Positions 44,062-54,522 of a stretch of 64,000 nt of DNA are shown piece by piece. The stretch's first letter is position 1. Each line of letters opens with the position of its first letter. Source of the DNA: Nitrosopumilus ureiphilus. Its GTDB lineage: Archaea; Thermoproteota; Nitrososphaeria; Nitrososphaerales; Nitrosopumilaceae. The translations under genes and the position numbers were made by a program. The stretch spans positions 2,107,419-2,171,418 of the forward strand of contig NZ_CP026995.1 of the NCBI RefSeq assembly GCF_013407185.1. Reading direction: 5' to 3'. The notes under the pieces were generated by a model. It was not told the origin of the DNA and did no database searches. It worked only from the letters and a program-made list of their open reading frames with translations.

Positions 44062-44784
44062 ATGTTTAAATTAACCAAAGACCAGATTGATAGTATTAAA
44101 AAAATCGTATTTGTAACAGGAGCAGGAATTTCTCAAGAAAGCGGTATTCCAACATTTAGAGGAAAAGATGGATTATGGAGAAAGCATGATGCCATGAAAT
44201 TAGCAACAATTGATGCATTCTATGATAATCCAAAATTGGTTTGGGAGTGGTATAATGAAAGAAGGGCAAATATTTTTGCTTCAAAGCCAAATCTAGGCCA
44301 TAAGGCAATTGCTGAACTAGAAAAATATGTCAAAGTAGCAGTTTTAACACAAAATATTGATGGACTCCATCAAAAAGTAGGAAGTACAGAAGTATTAGAG
44401 TTACATGGAAGTATCATTAAGATCAAATGTTCAGTTTGTAATTATAAAGAAGAAATGACGTCAGAGATTTCAGAAATTCTACCCTTGTGTAAATGTGGAA
44501 ATATTTTACGACCTGATGTAGTATGGTTTGGAGAATCTTTGCCACAAGATGTTTGGCAAAAAGCTATGATCCTTGCAAGTCAATGTGATTTAATGGTGAT
44601 TGTGGGAACATCTCTAGTTGTATCACCTGCAAATACATTACCTATCTATGCAAAACAAAATAATGCAATACTGATTGAAATTAATCCTGAAAATACTGAA
44701 ATGTCATCTGAAATGGATTTAGTCATAAGAAATACAGGGGCCATTTCTCTACCTGAATTTGTATCATTGTTTAAAAAAAATTAA
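44062..44784 (+). CDS. cobB: Sir2-family NAD+-dependent protein deacylase
   Basis: Sirtuin of 240 residues. VFVTGAGISQESGIPTFRG and LTQNIDGLHQKVG bind NAD+, ELHGSI carries the catalytic His, and two Cys pairs (CSVC, CKC) hold zinc. It probably removes acetyl or other acyl groups from proteins, classically Alba in other archaea. It begins 1 bp after the rnz stop, as the last gene of the prs operon. Confidence 0.94.
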   Translation: MFKLTKDQIDSIKKIVFVTGAGISQESGIPTFRGKDGLWRKHDAMKLATIDAFYDNPKLVWEWYNERRANIFASKPNLGHKAIAELEKYVKVAVLTQNIDGLHQKVGSTEVLELHGSIIKIKCSVCNYKEEMTSEISEILPLCKCGNILRPDVVWFGESLPQDVWQKAMILASQCDLMVIVGTSLVVSPANTLPIYAKQNNAILIEINPENTEMSSEMDLVIRNTGAISLPEFVSLFKKN

Positions 44785-44785
44785 A

Positions 44786-45568
44786 TTATTTTTGTGAAAA
44801 GACACCATTAATATTTGAATCAGAGGAATCACCTGGATTGAACACTGATGAAGAAACTATACCATAATCTTGATGATCAATAATCATATCTACATAATAA
44901 GGAATTCCAGTTGCATCATTTACAATAGTTTCAAACATTGAAGTAAAATATGTACCAGAAAAAATTTCTTTTTCTGCAGTTCTAATTACAACATTAATAC
45001 TATTTGTTTTCCCACTAGAATCAGAGTATTGGAGAAGAATATTGTTATCAGATTGTTGGTTTGTGGATAAAGAAAGGGTCTCATATGTTATTGGAGAATT
45101 AGTTTGTATTATAGCAGGATTCGTAGATTTTGATGGAGCAGATGATGAATCAATTGATTTTGAATTTTGTGAAGTTGAATCAGCTACAAAGATATTCTTA
45201 ATAGATTCAATAGGGTTAAGATTAGAAATTTCTTCGTTAATGACTTTTTGAGAAGATTCTTTTACTTCAGAAACTTCGTTGGAAATTTTATTTCCAGTTT
45301 GACTTATTTCATTAGAGATAGTATCTCCTGTTTTATCTATTATTTTATCAATTGAACCATCAATTCTTTCTTCAACTGAAGCTGAAGTTCTAGAGCCAAA
45401 ATTTGATATATCGTTTTTTAAAGAATCAATTACGCTTGCAGAAGTTGAAGGAAATAAGATATCGATCTCATTAGAAAATACCATGCCTCCTAATATCAAA
45501 ATACCTGCAATTATTCCTAATTTTATGAACATTTTATTATAATTCAAAAAAAATGATTTTAGATTCAT
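44786..45568 (-). CDS. Membrane-anchored protein of low complexity
   Basis: One N-terminal membrane helix (IIAGILILGGMVF), then about 90 residues predicted as helix (DSLKNDISNFGSRTSASVEE and similar), a Ser/Asn-rich linker, and a C-terminal beta domain of about 100 residues. The frame starts at 45586, but I prefer Met at 45568 (MNLKSFFLN); Met at 45532 is also possible. I know no family. It stops 1 bp from the Sir2 stop (convergent). Confidence 0.55.
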   Translation of the reverse strand: MNLKSFFLNYNKMFIKLGIIAGILILGGMVFSNEIDILFPSTSASVIDSLKNDISNFGSRTSASVEERIDGSIDKIIDKTGDTISNEISQTGNKISNEVSEVKESSQKVINEEISNLNPIESIKNIFVADSTSQNSKSIDSSSAPSKSTNPAIIQTNSPITYETLSLSTNQQSDNNILLQYSDSSGKTNSINVVIRTAEKEIFSGTYFTSMFETIVNDATGIPYYVDMIIDHQDYGIVSSSVFNPGDSSDSNINGVFSQK

Positions 45569-45616
45569 ACTAAAAAAAATAGTCAAAACAGAGTGAATTT
45601 TCTTAACTAAGTTTCA

Positions 45617-46015
45617 CTAATTTCCTAAAACAATCCAATCAATTACTCCATCAATATTTGATGAAGTAAGAATTACTTTAATTGGTCCCAAAGGGGATTC
45701 TTCTGCTTCTTCACAAATTGCTATTTGTTTAACAAAAGCTGCCTGTTTGTTAAGATAAAACCAGGTTGTATCATTATCTAAATTTTTTTCAAGATAACGA
45801 CGATAAATGTTTTGAGACTTTTTCGAATGAATTGTTTCATGAATTTTTTCAAATGATCTTAATTCTTTTGATTGTGCTGTGATTGAAAAAAGATCAGTTT
45901 TGACTGTAGAGTATGGAAAGATATTTGAAATTGCTTTTTTAACTTTTTCAGAATCTTCAGAAGGATGTAAAGTACTTGTCATTTGAATTGTGCAATTAAT
46001 GTTTGGAATTTTCAT
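45617..46015 (-). CDS. UPF0201 (COG1325) family protein, putative RNA-binding/exosome-linked
   Basis: About 132 residues. The block INCTIQMTSTLHPSEDSEKV then KKAISNIFPYS and the end LTSSNIDGVIDWIV fit UPF0201 (DUF54), which other archaea carry fused to UPF0200. The start at 46015 overlaps the UPF0200 stop in an ATGA, so the pair is translated together. The biochemical role has not been settled; an exosome link has been proposed. Confidence 0.78.
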   Translation of the reverse strand: MKIPNINCTIQMTSTLHPSEDSEKVKKAISNIFPYSTVKTDLFSITAQSKELRSFEKIHETIHSKKSQNIYRRYLEKNLDNDTTWFYLNKQAAFVKQIAICEEAEESPLGPIKVILTSSNIDGVIDWIVLGN

Positions 46016-46560
46016 TCTATCCAACTTTGAATAATTTCATAGGCGTTTTTGATTAATTCATCTTTTGTCAAGCCAATATTTGATATTGCATAATCAGACA
46101 AAGCTATTGAATTGCTAATTCCAACTCCTAATTCACGATTGTCTCTTTCTTCAAAGTGTTCTTTTGTTTGTGGATCATCTGATCTGCCTCTTTTTTGTAG
46201 AAAATCAAATCTTGTATCTGTAGAAGCATGAATTGCTAATAGTTTTACGGCACCATATTTTCTTAGTACTTGTATTTCATCATTTGATCTTACTCCATCT
46301 ACTAGAATCACGTTAGCTGTAGAAGATTCTATTTGTGGTTTTACCAATTCTGCTATAGCACCTGGACCATTTTGCTCTCTTAGTTCAAGCATTAATTTCC
46401 CAAGATTTGATCTTGTTAATTCTAAATTTCTTTTTTTTGCTTCGTCCCTAACAGCATTTCCCATATTGATAATTTTGTATCCTTTTGATTCCAAACCTTC
46501 AGCAATGGTGGATTTTCCAGCACCAGGCATGCCTGTTAGGCAAACAATTAGTTTTGTCAA
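46012..46560 (-). CDS. UPF0200-family P-loop kinase (dephospho-CoA/adenylate kinase-like)
   Basis: A 182-residue P-loop protein. Walker A reads GMPGAGKSTIAEGL, VILVDGVRSNDEI is Walker B-like, and KRGRSDDPQT is the LID segment. It belongs to UPF0200 (COG0237-like). The natural substrate is unknown; nucleotide or dephospho-CoA phosphorylation are options. Downstream overlap with UPF0201 agrees with the fused pair of some euryarchaea. Confidence 0.82.
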   Translation of the reverse strand: MTKLIVCLTGMPGAGKSTIAEGLESKGYKIINMGNAVRDEAKKRNLELTRSNLGKLMLELREQNGPGAIAELVKPQIESSTANVILVDGVRSNDEIQVLRKYGAVKLLAIHASTDTRFDFLQKRGRSDDPQTKEHFEERDNRELGVGISNSIALSDYAISNIGLTKDELIKNAYEIIQSWIE

Positions 46561-46631
46561 TATATGATAAAAAAGAGACTCGTCTATGAAGTTACCGGAA
46601 ATTATTATAAAGATACATCAAAGAATGTTAT

Positions 46632-47174
46632 ATGCGAACTTTTGTGGCAGTAGAAATTTCAAATAATGATGTTATTCATTCAATTAAAAAAATTCAAAAT
46701 AAAATTAACATCGACGCAAAACCTGTTGATTCAGAAAATTTACATTTTACGTTACAGTTTTTAGGAGAGATTTCAGATGATATCTCTCAAAAAATCATTG
46801 ATGCTCTTAATACGATTGAATTTTCAAGTTTTAGGATTAATTTGAAAGGAATAGGTGCATTCCCTAAACCTAAATTTCCAAGAGTAATTTGGATAGGTAC
46901 TGATGAGGACGGGGGCAATATGTTAATTCATCTAGCAAAAAAAGTAGAAAAAGTCTTGGAACCTTTGGGATTTTCTCCTGACAAACCATTCAAACCTCAC
47001 ATTACAATATTTAGGATTAAAAAGAAGGTAGGAGATATAACAAAAGAATTGGATAGTCAAAAAATGACAGATTTTGGCATTCAAGAAATAATTAGTTTCA
47101 AATTGAAAAAAAGTGAACTTACATCTAGTGGACCAATCTATTTTGATTTAGCGGAGATTAAAGCAAAAAAATGA
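46632..47174 (+). CDS. thpR: RNA 2',3'-cyclic phosphodiesterase (2H family)
   Basis: LigT/ThpR-like 2H phosphoesterase of 180 residues. The two HxT motifs are HFTLQFLG (about residue 41) and HITIFRIK (about residue 123), and the opening RTFVAVEIS is usual. It opens 2',3'-cyclic phosphates on RNA or tRNA halves. The end overlaps the CCA-enzyme start by 4 bp. Together with rtcA this looks like RNA-end healing. Confidence 0.93.
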   Translation: MRTFVAVEISNNDVIHSIKKIQNKINIDAKPVDSENLHFTLQFLGEISDDISQKIIDALNTIEFSSFRINLKGIGAFPKPKFPRVIWIGTDEDGGNMLIHLAKKVEKVLEPLGFSPDKPFKPHITIFRIKKKVGDITKELDSQKMTDFGIQEIISFKLKKSELTSSGPIYFDLAEIKAKK

Positions 47175-48502
47175 AACAAATTATTAGTAAAGTGTCTAAA
47201 AATGTAATTCCATCAAAAACAATTGAGAAATCAAAAAATAAAATTGCTGGTCAAGCATTCAAGTTAGTAGAAAAAGAAATTGCAAAATATCCAGAAGTTA
47301 TAGGATTAGAATTTGGAGGATCATATGCAAAAGGCACCTGGTTACCAAAAGATGCAGATATAGATATTTTTGTAAGATTCAAAAAATCTACAATGGAAGA
47401 AAAATTTGAAAGAATTTCAAAAAAGATAGGTTTTGATTCGTTAAAAAAATATTCTCCTTATGTCAGGTATTCTGAGCACCCATATGTTGAGGCTAAAATT
47501 AAGAATACTAAGATCAATGTAGTACCATTTTATGATGTAAAAATTGGAGAATGGAAAAGTGCTGCAGATAGATCAACATTTCATACTAAATTTATGCAAA
47601 AGTCATTAACATCAAAAATGAAAAATGATGTGAGAGTTCTCAAGACGTTTCTAAAATCAAATGGAATTTACGGTGCGGAAATTGCAAAACAAGGATTTAG
47701 TGGATATGTATCAGAGGTTTTAGTTTTGCATTTTGGAAGTTTCGAGAATATTATAAAATCAATATCAGAAATTAAAGAAAATCAAGTAATTGGAAAAACT
47801 TCAAAGAAATTTGAAACATCAATTGTGATAATTGATCCTATTGACAACAACAGAAACTTAGCTGCTGCAATATCTAATGAAAATATTGGAAAATTTGTTC
47901 TAATTTGTAGAGCCTTTAAAGATAAAGGTGTTATAGATTTCTTTAAGAATAAAAAATTAAAAATTTCAAAAAAGTATTGGGAAAATTTGTTAGTTATAAA
48001 ATTTAATTTCAAAATTAGAAGTCCAGATATAATATGGGGGCAGATTAAAAGAGCTACTTCATCATTGTCTACACAATTAGAACTAGGCGGATTTAATGTA
48101 TTGAGAAGTAAATCTTACACAGATCAAAAAAATGAAGTTTATCTATTTTTCTTCTTGGAATCATCAAAGATTAACCAAATATATTCAAAGAATGGACCAG
48201 ATTTTTTTAGAGAAGACAGTTCTAAAAGTTTTATTTCTAAAAATCTTGGAAATACAGAATTAATGTGGATAGGAAATAATGGAAAAATAATTTCAGTGGA
48301 AAATAGAAAGCATACAGATGCAGTCAAGTTTATGTCAGAGTTTTTGAAAAAGAATCTTCAAACAGGCATACCCAAAGGTCTTCAAAGTGATTTTAAACAA
48401 GGTTACAAAATTTCAGTAGGAAAGAAAAATTTAAGCAAATCAATTAAAGAGGTTGCAAGCGAGTTGATTTCAACAGATGGCACACTTGTTTATTTCAATT
48501 AA
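47171..48502 (+). CDS. cca: CCA-adding enzyme (archaeal class I tRNA nucleotidyltransferase)
   Basis: Adds or repairs the CCA end of tRNA. The catalytic block is EFGGSYAKGTWLPKDADIDIFV with GS and DxD, the tail domain includes KGYKI-type and KFMSEFLK segments, and the length of 443 is right for the archaeal class. None of the three tRNA genes in this window encodes CCA, so the enzyme is needed. It overlaps the upstream thpR and the downstream kinase gene. Confidence 0.93.
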   Translation: MKQIISKVSKNVIPSKTIEKSKNKIAGQAFKLVEKEIAKYPEVIGLEFGGSYAKGTWLPKDADIDIFVRFKKSTMEEKFERISKKIGFDSLKKYSPYVRYSEHPYVEAKIKNTKINVVPFYDVKIGEWKSAADRSTFHTKFMQKSLTSKMKNDVRVLKTFLKSNGIYGAEIAKQGFSGYVSEVLVLHFGSFENIIKSISEIKENQVIGKTSKKFETSIVIIDPIDNNRNLAAAISNENIGKFVLICRAFKDKGVIDFFKNKKLKISKKYWENLLVIKFNFKIRSPDIIWGQIKRATSSLSTQLELGGFNVLRSKSYTDQKNEVYLFFFLESSKINQIYSKNGPDFFREDSSKSFISKNLGNTELMWIGNNGKIISVENRKHTDAVKFMSEFLKKNLQTGIPKGLQSDFKQGYKISVGKKNLSKSIKEVASELISTDGTLVYFN

Positions 48503-49238
48503 GAAACTTTCTGATGAGCCATACTCAAAAATTCTTGGATATCCAAAAGCTACTAGTAGTCAAATAAAATCAAGAATCACTGAGTTAGAAAAATTAAAAA
48601 TTAGATCAGTTTCATTTACAGGTCCTACAACAATTGGTAACCTAGCAATTTTAGGTAAAGGATACGTTGGTGTTGTGGTTCTTGCAAAAAAAAATAACAA
48701 ATTAGTTGCATTAAAAATTAGAAGAACCGATTCGCAAAGAAATGAAATGAAAAATGAAGCAATTTTACTAAAATTAGTGAATTCTGTAAATGTTGGACCA
48801 AAGATGTTAGTTGCTAGTAAAAATTTTTTGGTGATGGAATATCTAGAAGGAATTAAAATTAGTGAATGGGTTTATTTGTTAAAAGGTATTGGAAGTGCAA
48901 AAAAAATAAAATCTACAGTCAGAAAAATTTTAGAAGATTGTTATAGGTTAGATCAATTGGGTTTTGATCATGGCGAATTAAGTAATATTTCTAAACATGT
49001 CATAGTAGGAAAGACAAAATCTACTTTAATCGATTTTGAAAGCTCTAGTACTAAGCGAAGACCATCAAATGTTACATCCATCACTCAAGCATTTTTTATT
49101 GGATCAGGTATTGCAAAAAAAGTTCAAAAAATTTATAAAAATTCATCGAAAGAAAAAATTATTGAGGCATTAAAACAATACAAACAAGAAAAAACAAGAA
49201 AAAGTTTTGATGAATTACTAAAAATTCTAAAATTATAA
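48477..49238 (+). CDS. COG2112-type (RIO-like) serine/threonine protein kinase
   Basis: A 253-residue kinase. The N-terminal region resembles a short winged helix (SKILGYPKATSSQIKSRITE). LGKGYVGVVVLAKK and LVALKIRR are the ATP loop and lysine, FLVMEYLEG is the hinge, HGELSN replaces HGDxxxxN and LIDFESSS replaces DFG. Start ATG 48477 overlaps cca by 26 bp. It resembles Bud32/RIO-like archaeal kinases, so a tRNA or ribosome role is plausible. Confidence 0.82.
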   Translation: MAHLFISIKKLSDEPYSKILGYPKATSSQIKSRITELEKLKIRSVSFTGPTTIGNLAILGKGYVGVVVLAKKNNKLVALKIRRTDSQRNEMKNEAILLKLVNSVNVGPKMLVASKNFLVMEYLEGIKISEWVYLLKGIGSAKKIKSTVRKILEDCYRLDQLGFDHGELSNISKHVIVGKTKSTLIDFESSSTKRRPSNVTSITQAFFIGSGIAKKVQKIYKNSSKEKIIEALKQYKQEKTRKSFDELLKILKL

Positions 49239-49312
49239 TGGGATTGGCAGGATTTGAACCTGCGACCACTAGTCCCCCAGACTAGTATCATACCAAGCTA
49301 GACTACAATCCC
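49239..49312 (-). tRNA. tRNA-Pro(GGG)
   Basis: Acceptor stem GGGATTG with CAATCCC. The anticodon arm is CTAGT-CTGGGGG-ACTAG, anticodon GGG at 49276-49278, U33 present. T arm GCAGG-TTCAAAT-CCTGC. Discriminator A, no CCA, no intron. A TTTAATAATTT element about 25 bp upstream may be the promoter. The tRNA lies immediately beyond the stop of the convergent kinase gene. Confidence 0.93.
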
Positions 49313-49368
49313 TTGTTTCAGAGGCACAAAATGAAATTATTAAATCGTCGTATTGATTTATCAAATAC

Positions 49369-49584
49369 ATGAAGATTTGTAATATTTGTCACAAAATTTC
49401 AGCAACTGATCAAGACCATCTTGATTGTGTTCAAAAAAGAAATATTGAATTACAAGATGAAGATTTTAAAAATAATATTCCAGAAAGGCTGAATCTATCA
49501 AAAAATACTCAAGATTTAGGTATTGAAGTAAAAGCAATTTTGGAACATCTTTCTAAAGCTAAAGATGATAAAGATGAATCATAA
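49369..49584 (+). CDS. Small zinc-finger-like protein
   Basis: A 71-residue protein. CNICHKISATDQDHLDC (Cys/Cys/His/Cys) near the N-terminus suggests a zinc site, and the rest is a charged helix (LGIEVKAILEHLSKAKDDKD). The family is unknown. The end overlaps the convergent oxidoreductase gene by 6 bp. Confidence 0.55.
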   Translation: MKICNICHKISATDQDHLDCVQKRNIELQDEDFKNNIPERLNLSKNTQDLGIEVKAILEHLSKAKDDKDES

Positions 49585-50727
49585 CCATTTTGCCAGTCTT
49601 TCTCTTTCAAATTCTATTTTTTTAGAAAGATTATCCGCAGTTGATTCTGTAAGATTTGTTGAAGGTTTTGAATTTGAAAACATATCCACTTCTATAATGG
49701 AAGCAGTGTCTCTGCCAGATTCTATAAAACAACCACCCTTTCCGTCAAAAAGTTCAGATTCTTTTTTAGATTGAATTTTTGAAATTATGTTATTGGCAAC
49801 TGTAATACCTTCTCCCTCTGCAAAAACTCCGGCTTTTGGGACTGCCATTGCTTCTGTAACTGTTAAACTAGTAACATCACCTATTGCAAATACATTTTCA
49901 AAAGATGTTTTACAATCTCTATCTATTGAAATGAATCCTGGTTCTTTAGCTAAACCAGAATCATAAATTACTTTTGGAGCTATATGTGGAGGAATAGCTA
50001 AGAGTAAATCAAAATCAGCTTCACTGTTTTCAAAAATTAGTTTCTTTGATTCAACAGACTGTATTTTACTTGAGTTATGAAAAATAATTTTTTCAGAATT
50101 TACAAGTTCAAGAATTTGTTTGCTAACTTCAGGGCCAGCAGCAGGCAACGTTATAGAAGCAGGACTGTAAAAATCAATTTCTATAGAATCACGCATTCCA
50201 CGTTTTCTAAGCATAGAATCTATTAGCAAACTAGCCTCAAATGGAGCAGGTGGACACTTGTAAGGCATTCCCATAATAGATATTGCAATTTTTCCAGATT
50301 TTATATTTTCTAGTTTGTCATGAATTTCTGAAAGATCATTATGATCATATAGATTTAATCCATTTTCAACTAATCCAGGAATTTTTTCTGGAGCCAAAAC
50401 AGCACCCATAGAAATTATCAGATAATCATATTGAATGTTGTGAGATATTGTTTTTACATTTTTATTTTGTAAATCAATTTTTAAAATTTCATCTTTAATG
50501 AAACTGATTTCTTTTTTTGATAATTCATTTAATGAACCAATGGAATTTTCAAAAGTTCGTGTTCCATTAATTATCCATAATTTTGCAAATCCTACCATAA
50601 ACCAGTCTTTTTTATCAATTACAGTAATTTTTACTTGTGATGAAGATAGAGAATTTCTTAATTCATTTGCAGTTGATAGTCCACCAAAACCTCCTCCTAA
50701 AATCACAACATGTGGGATATCAGTCAA
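49579..50727 (-). CDS. FAD-dependent oxidoreductase, sulfide:quinone oxidoreductase-like
   Basis: A 382-residue two-dinucleotide-binding protein. VVILGGGFGGLSTANEL is the FAD loop, YKCPPAPFEASLLID is the SQR/flavocytochrome c marker, and NVFAIGDVTSLTV is the late FAD motif. It could oxidise sulfide or reduce quinone; the redox cysteines of true SQR are not all obvious (one lies in KCPPAP). The downstream end is convergent; the SDR gene precedes it by 1 bp in the same direction. Confidence 0.78.
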   Translation of the reverse strand: MTDIPHVVILGGGFGGLSTANELRNSLSSSQVKITVIDKKDWFMVGFAKLWIINGTRTFENSIGSLNELSKKEISFIKDEILKIDLQNKNVKTISHNIQYDYLIISMGAVLAPEKIPGLVENGLNLYDHNDLSEIHDKLENIKSGKIAISIMGMPYKCPPAPFEASLLIDSMLRKRGMRDSIEIDFYSPASITLPAAGPEVSKQILELVNSEKIIFHNSSKIQSVESKKLIFENSEADFDLLLAIPPHIAPKVIYDSGLAKEPGFISIDRDCKTSFENVFAIGDVTSLTVTEAMAVPKAGVFAEGEGITVANNIISKIQSKKESELFDGKGGCFIESGRDTASIIEVDMFSNSKPSTNLTESTADNLSKKIEFERERLAKWL

Positions 50728-50728
50728 C

Positions 50729-51469
50729 TTAGCGTTCTTGTGTTGTAGGTCTTATCAAGATTTCATTAACATTTACATGAGATGGAGATTCAACTGCATA
50801 CAAAATTGCATTTGCAATGTCTTCTGCCTGTAATGCTTCCATCTTCTTTGCATTTTCAATAAATCCTTGCAATGATTCATCAGTAATTGTATCATTAAGT
50901 TCTGTTGCAACAACTCCAGGCTCTATACTAGTAACTCGAATGTTAGATCGTACACTAAATTCTTGTCTTAATCCCTCACTAAATGCTGCAACTGCGTGTT
51001 TTGTTGCACAGTAAACACTTCCTGCTGGAAAAACAATTCTTCCAGCTACGGACGAGAGATTTACAATATGACCAGATTTTTTATCTTTCATATGAGAAAT
51101 TACTGCGGCTGTAGAATATAATACGCCTTTAATATTCACATCAATCATTCTATCCCATTCATCAACCTTTAGACTTTTGAAGAAGCTCAAAGGCATCAAA
51201 CCTGCGTTATTTACAAGAATATCAATAGAACCCCACTTGTCTAAAACTGCATTGGCAAAATTTTCACATTCAGATCTTTGAGTTACGTCTAATTTTTGAA
51301 AAAATACTTCTCCACCATCAACAGAAATTTTTTTTGCAAGTTCATCCAATCTGTCAACTCTTCTAGCTCCTATAGCAACTTTAGCACCAGCTTTTGATAA
51401 TGCTAATGCAGTAGCAAAACCAATACCACTACTTGCTCCAGTAATTATTGCAATCTTATCTTTAATCAT
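50729..51469 (-). CDS. Short-chain dehydrogenase/reductase (SDR)
   Basis: Classical SDR of 246 residues. TGASSGIGFATALALSKAG binds NAD(P), NNAGLMP is present, and the catalytic S and YxxxK are in NLSSVAG and VYCATKHAV. The substrate is unknown. It is in one probable transcript with the FAD oxidoreductase. Confidence 0.9.
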   Translation of the reverse strand: MIKDKIAIITGASSGIGFATALALSKAGAKVAIGARRVDRLDELAKKISVDGGEVFFQKLDVTQRSECENFANAVLDKWGSIDILVNNAGLMPLSFFKSLKVDEWDRMIDVNIKGVLYSTAAVISHMKDKKSGHIVNLSSVAGRIVFPAGSVYCATKHAVAAFSEGLRQEFSVRSNIRVTSIEPGVVATELNDTITDESLQGFIENAKKMEALQAEDIANAILYAVESPSHVNVNEILIRPTTQER

Positions 51470-51577
51470 CTAAATCTCCTAGACAGATTATCATTGTAAA
51501 AATGTTTAGACGTTAAGAAAATGTAAATTTTAAGCAAGGCGTAGCACCTTTATTAAAAGAAAAACTGTAATGAAATT

Positions 51578-51799
51578 ATGAAATCTGAAAATTGTGCATA
51601 TTGTGGGGATTTGACTGATATGCCTTTTCAATGTAATTATTGCAAGGATCCATTTTGTTCAGAACATAGACTTCCAGAAGAACACAGATGTGTAAAACTC
51701 AATCAGATTAGAGCAAGAAGATTTGGGGAGAAAAAAGTTATACGAGATGGTGGACCTAACAAACCAAGTATTTTCAAACGGATTTTTGGAAGATTCTAA
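51578..51799 (+). CDS. AN1-type zinc-finger protein
   Basis: A 73-residue product. The AN1 pattern C-x2-C...C-x2-C...C...H...H-x-C reads CAYCGDLTDMPFQCNYCKDP then FCSEHRLPEEHRC. A basic tail (RARRFGEKK; SIFKRIFGRF) follows. AN1 proteins bind ubiquitin-like or RNA partners in eukaryotes; in archaea the role is unknown. It ends 2 bp from the convergent membrane gene. Confidence 0.85.
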   Translation: MKSENCAYCGDLTDMPFQCNYCKDPFCSEHRLPEEHRCVKLNQIRARRFGEKKVIRDGGPNKPSIFKRIFGRF

Positions 51800-51801
51800 A
51801 A

Positions 51802-52086
51802 TCAATAAGGGCTTTTGTCAGGAGATATTTTTGCACGTCTTCCTTGATAAATAAGTGCAATAGCAAGAGCAAACATCACCATTGCAGTTAACGGAAAATT
51901 CTGTGGGGCAGGCAAAATAAACCAATAATATACTCCAAAACCAACAGATATAGTTGCTTGTACCCATAATTTTACCCATTTTGGAGCTTTGATTAATCTA
52001 CTAATAGCTTCTACTGCAAAAATTCCAATTACAGGATAAATTGTGTAAAACAAAAAATCAATTACATCTACACCTGTATGAGACAT
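51802..52086 (-). CDS. Small three-helix membrane protein
   Basis: A 94-residue protein with helices near residues 9-27, 39-59 and 67-82 and a short basic cytoplasmic tail. There are no conserved catalytic residues. It lies 33 bp after the GINS gene and could be in its transcript. Confidence 0.55.
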   Translation of the reverse strand: MSHTGVDVIDFLFYTIYPVIGIFAVEAISRLIKAPKWVKLWVQATISVGFGVYYWFILPAPQNFPLTAMVMFALAIALIYQGRRAKISPDKSPY

Positions 52087-52119
52087 TTAACATCAAAAGA
52101 AAATAGGTATAATTTCTAC

Positions 52120-52677
52120 CTAATCTTCCCAACGTACTTTGGTGGCAATATTTTTAGAAATTAAGGCTTGTGCATTCTCATAGGGAATTGTTGCTATATC
52201 TTCAGGTTTGAAGGGTCCGTATTTTTCAAGGTCAGCACCAACAATCTCATCTACTTCATTAAGAAATCTAATAACAATTTTCTTCGTCTTGTGATTTTGA
52301 GCTAATGATTCAAGAAATTTTGATTTTCCATGAATGGTTGCTGAAATAATCATTTCTATTCTTTCTTTTTGTTCCTCTTTTGAATCTAAAATGAATTTTT
52401 CTTCATCTAAAAGATATCCGTTTTCTATTTCAGAAGAGTTCAAAATTTTATCCAATCTGATATTTATCAATAACGATGATAATTCAGTTGCCATTTCTAT
52501 TATTGTATCTTTAATTTTACTTTCTACACCATCAAATTCTTGTTTTTGTAAATTTCCTATAAAATCAGCAAGATTTTGATAAAAGTTTGGTTCAATTTCT
52601 AACAAGGAATCATTTTCAATTTCTCGTAAAACTGTATGATGTAATGAATTGATATCTATTTGATTTGTTTCAGACAT
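52120..52677 (-). CDS. GINS complex subunit (Gins51-like)
   Basis: Part of the CMG-type replicative helicase. The helical A domain (residues about 10-110) is followed by the small B domain at the C-terminus, IVIRFLNEVDEIVGADLEKY then GPFKPEDIATIPYENAQALI, which is the diagnostic archaeal GINS pattern. At 185 residues it is right for the Gins51 type. Replication genes pcn and polymerase D are in the same window. Confidence 0.85.
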   Translation of the reverse strand: MSETNQIDINSLHHTVLREIENDSLLEIEPNFYQNLADFIGNLQKQEFDGVESKIKDTIIEMATELSSLLINIRLDKILNSSEIENGYLLDEEKFILDSKEEQKERIEMIISATIHGKSKFLESLAQNHKTKKIVIRFLNEVDEIVGADLEKYGPFKPEDIATIPYENAQALISKNIATKVRWED

Positions 52678-52731
52678 TTCTTACCTAATCCTTAAATGCT
52701 GGATGTATTTGTGTTTGATTGAAGTACAAAA

Positions 52732-54188
<1,457 letters not shown>

Positions 54189-54192
<4 letters not shown>

Positions 54193-54467
54193 ATTCTTCC
54201 AGTAAGTGCAATAATGTAGTATAGTGAAATTGCCATTAAGATAAATCCTCCTCCAAGAAATATTTCTCGTTTCTTTTCAGATGTAGCAGCTTTATAGAGT
54301 AAAACTCCACCAGCAAGACCTACAAATAATATCAAAACTCCAATAACTACACTATCAAAACTTGTGTTAGTAATTAATGGATGAAAAAATCCAGCAAGTA
54401 ATGCAAAGAATGCAACAAGGTAAATGTACTTAAAACCTGCAAGAATTTTGGATGATGTTTTATTCAA
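54189..54467 (-). CDS. Small three-helix membrane protein
   Basis: A 92-residue protein with helices near residues 12-30, 39-60 and 69-88. No motif is recognised. It is convergent with glnA with a 4-bp overlap. Confidence 0.55.
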
Positions 54468-54522
54468 TATTGTTCGTAAATACGGTAATCAAATAAACTT
54501 TTGAAAAATTTTTAAAAATAAT

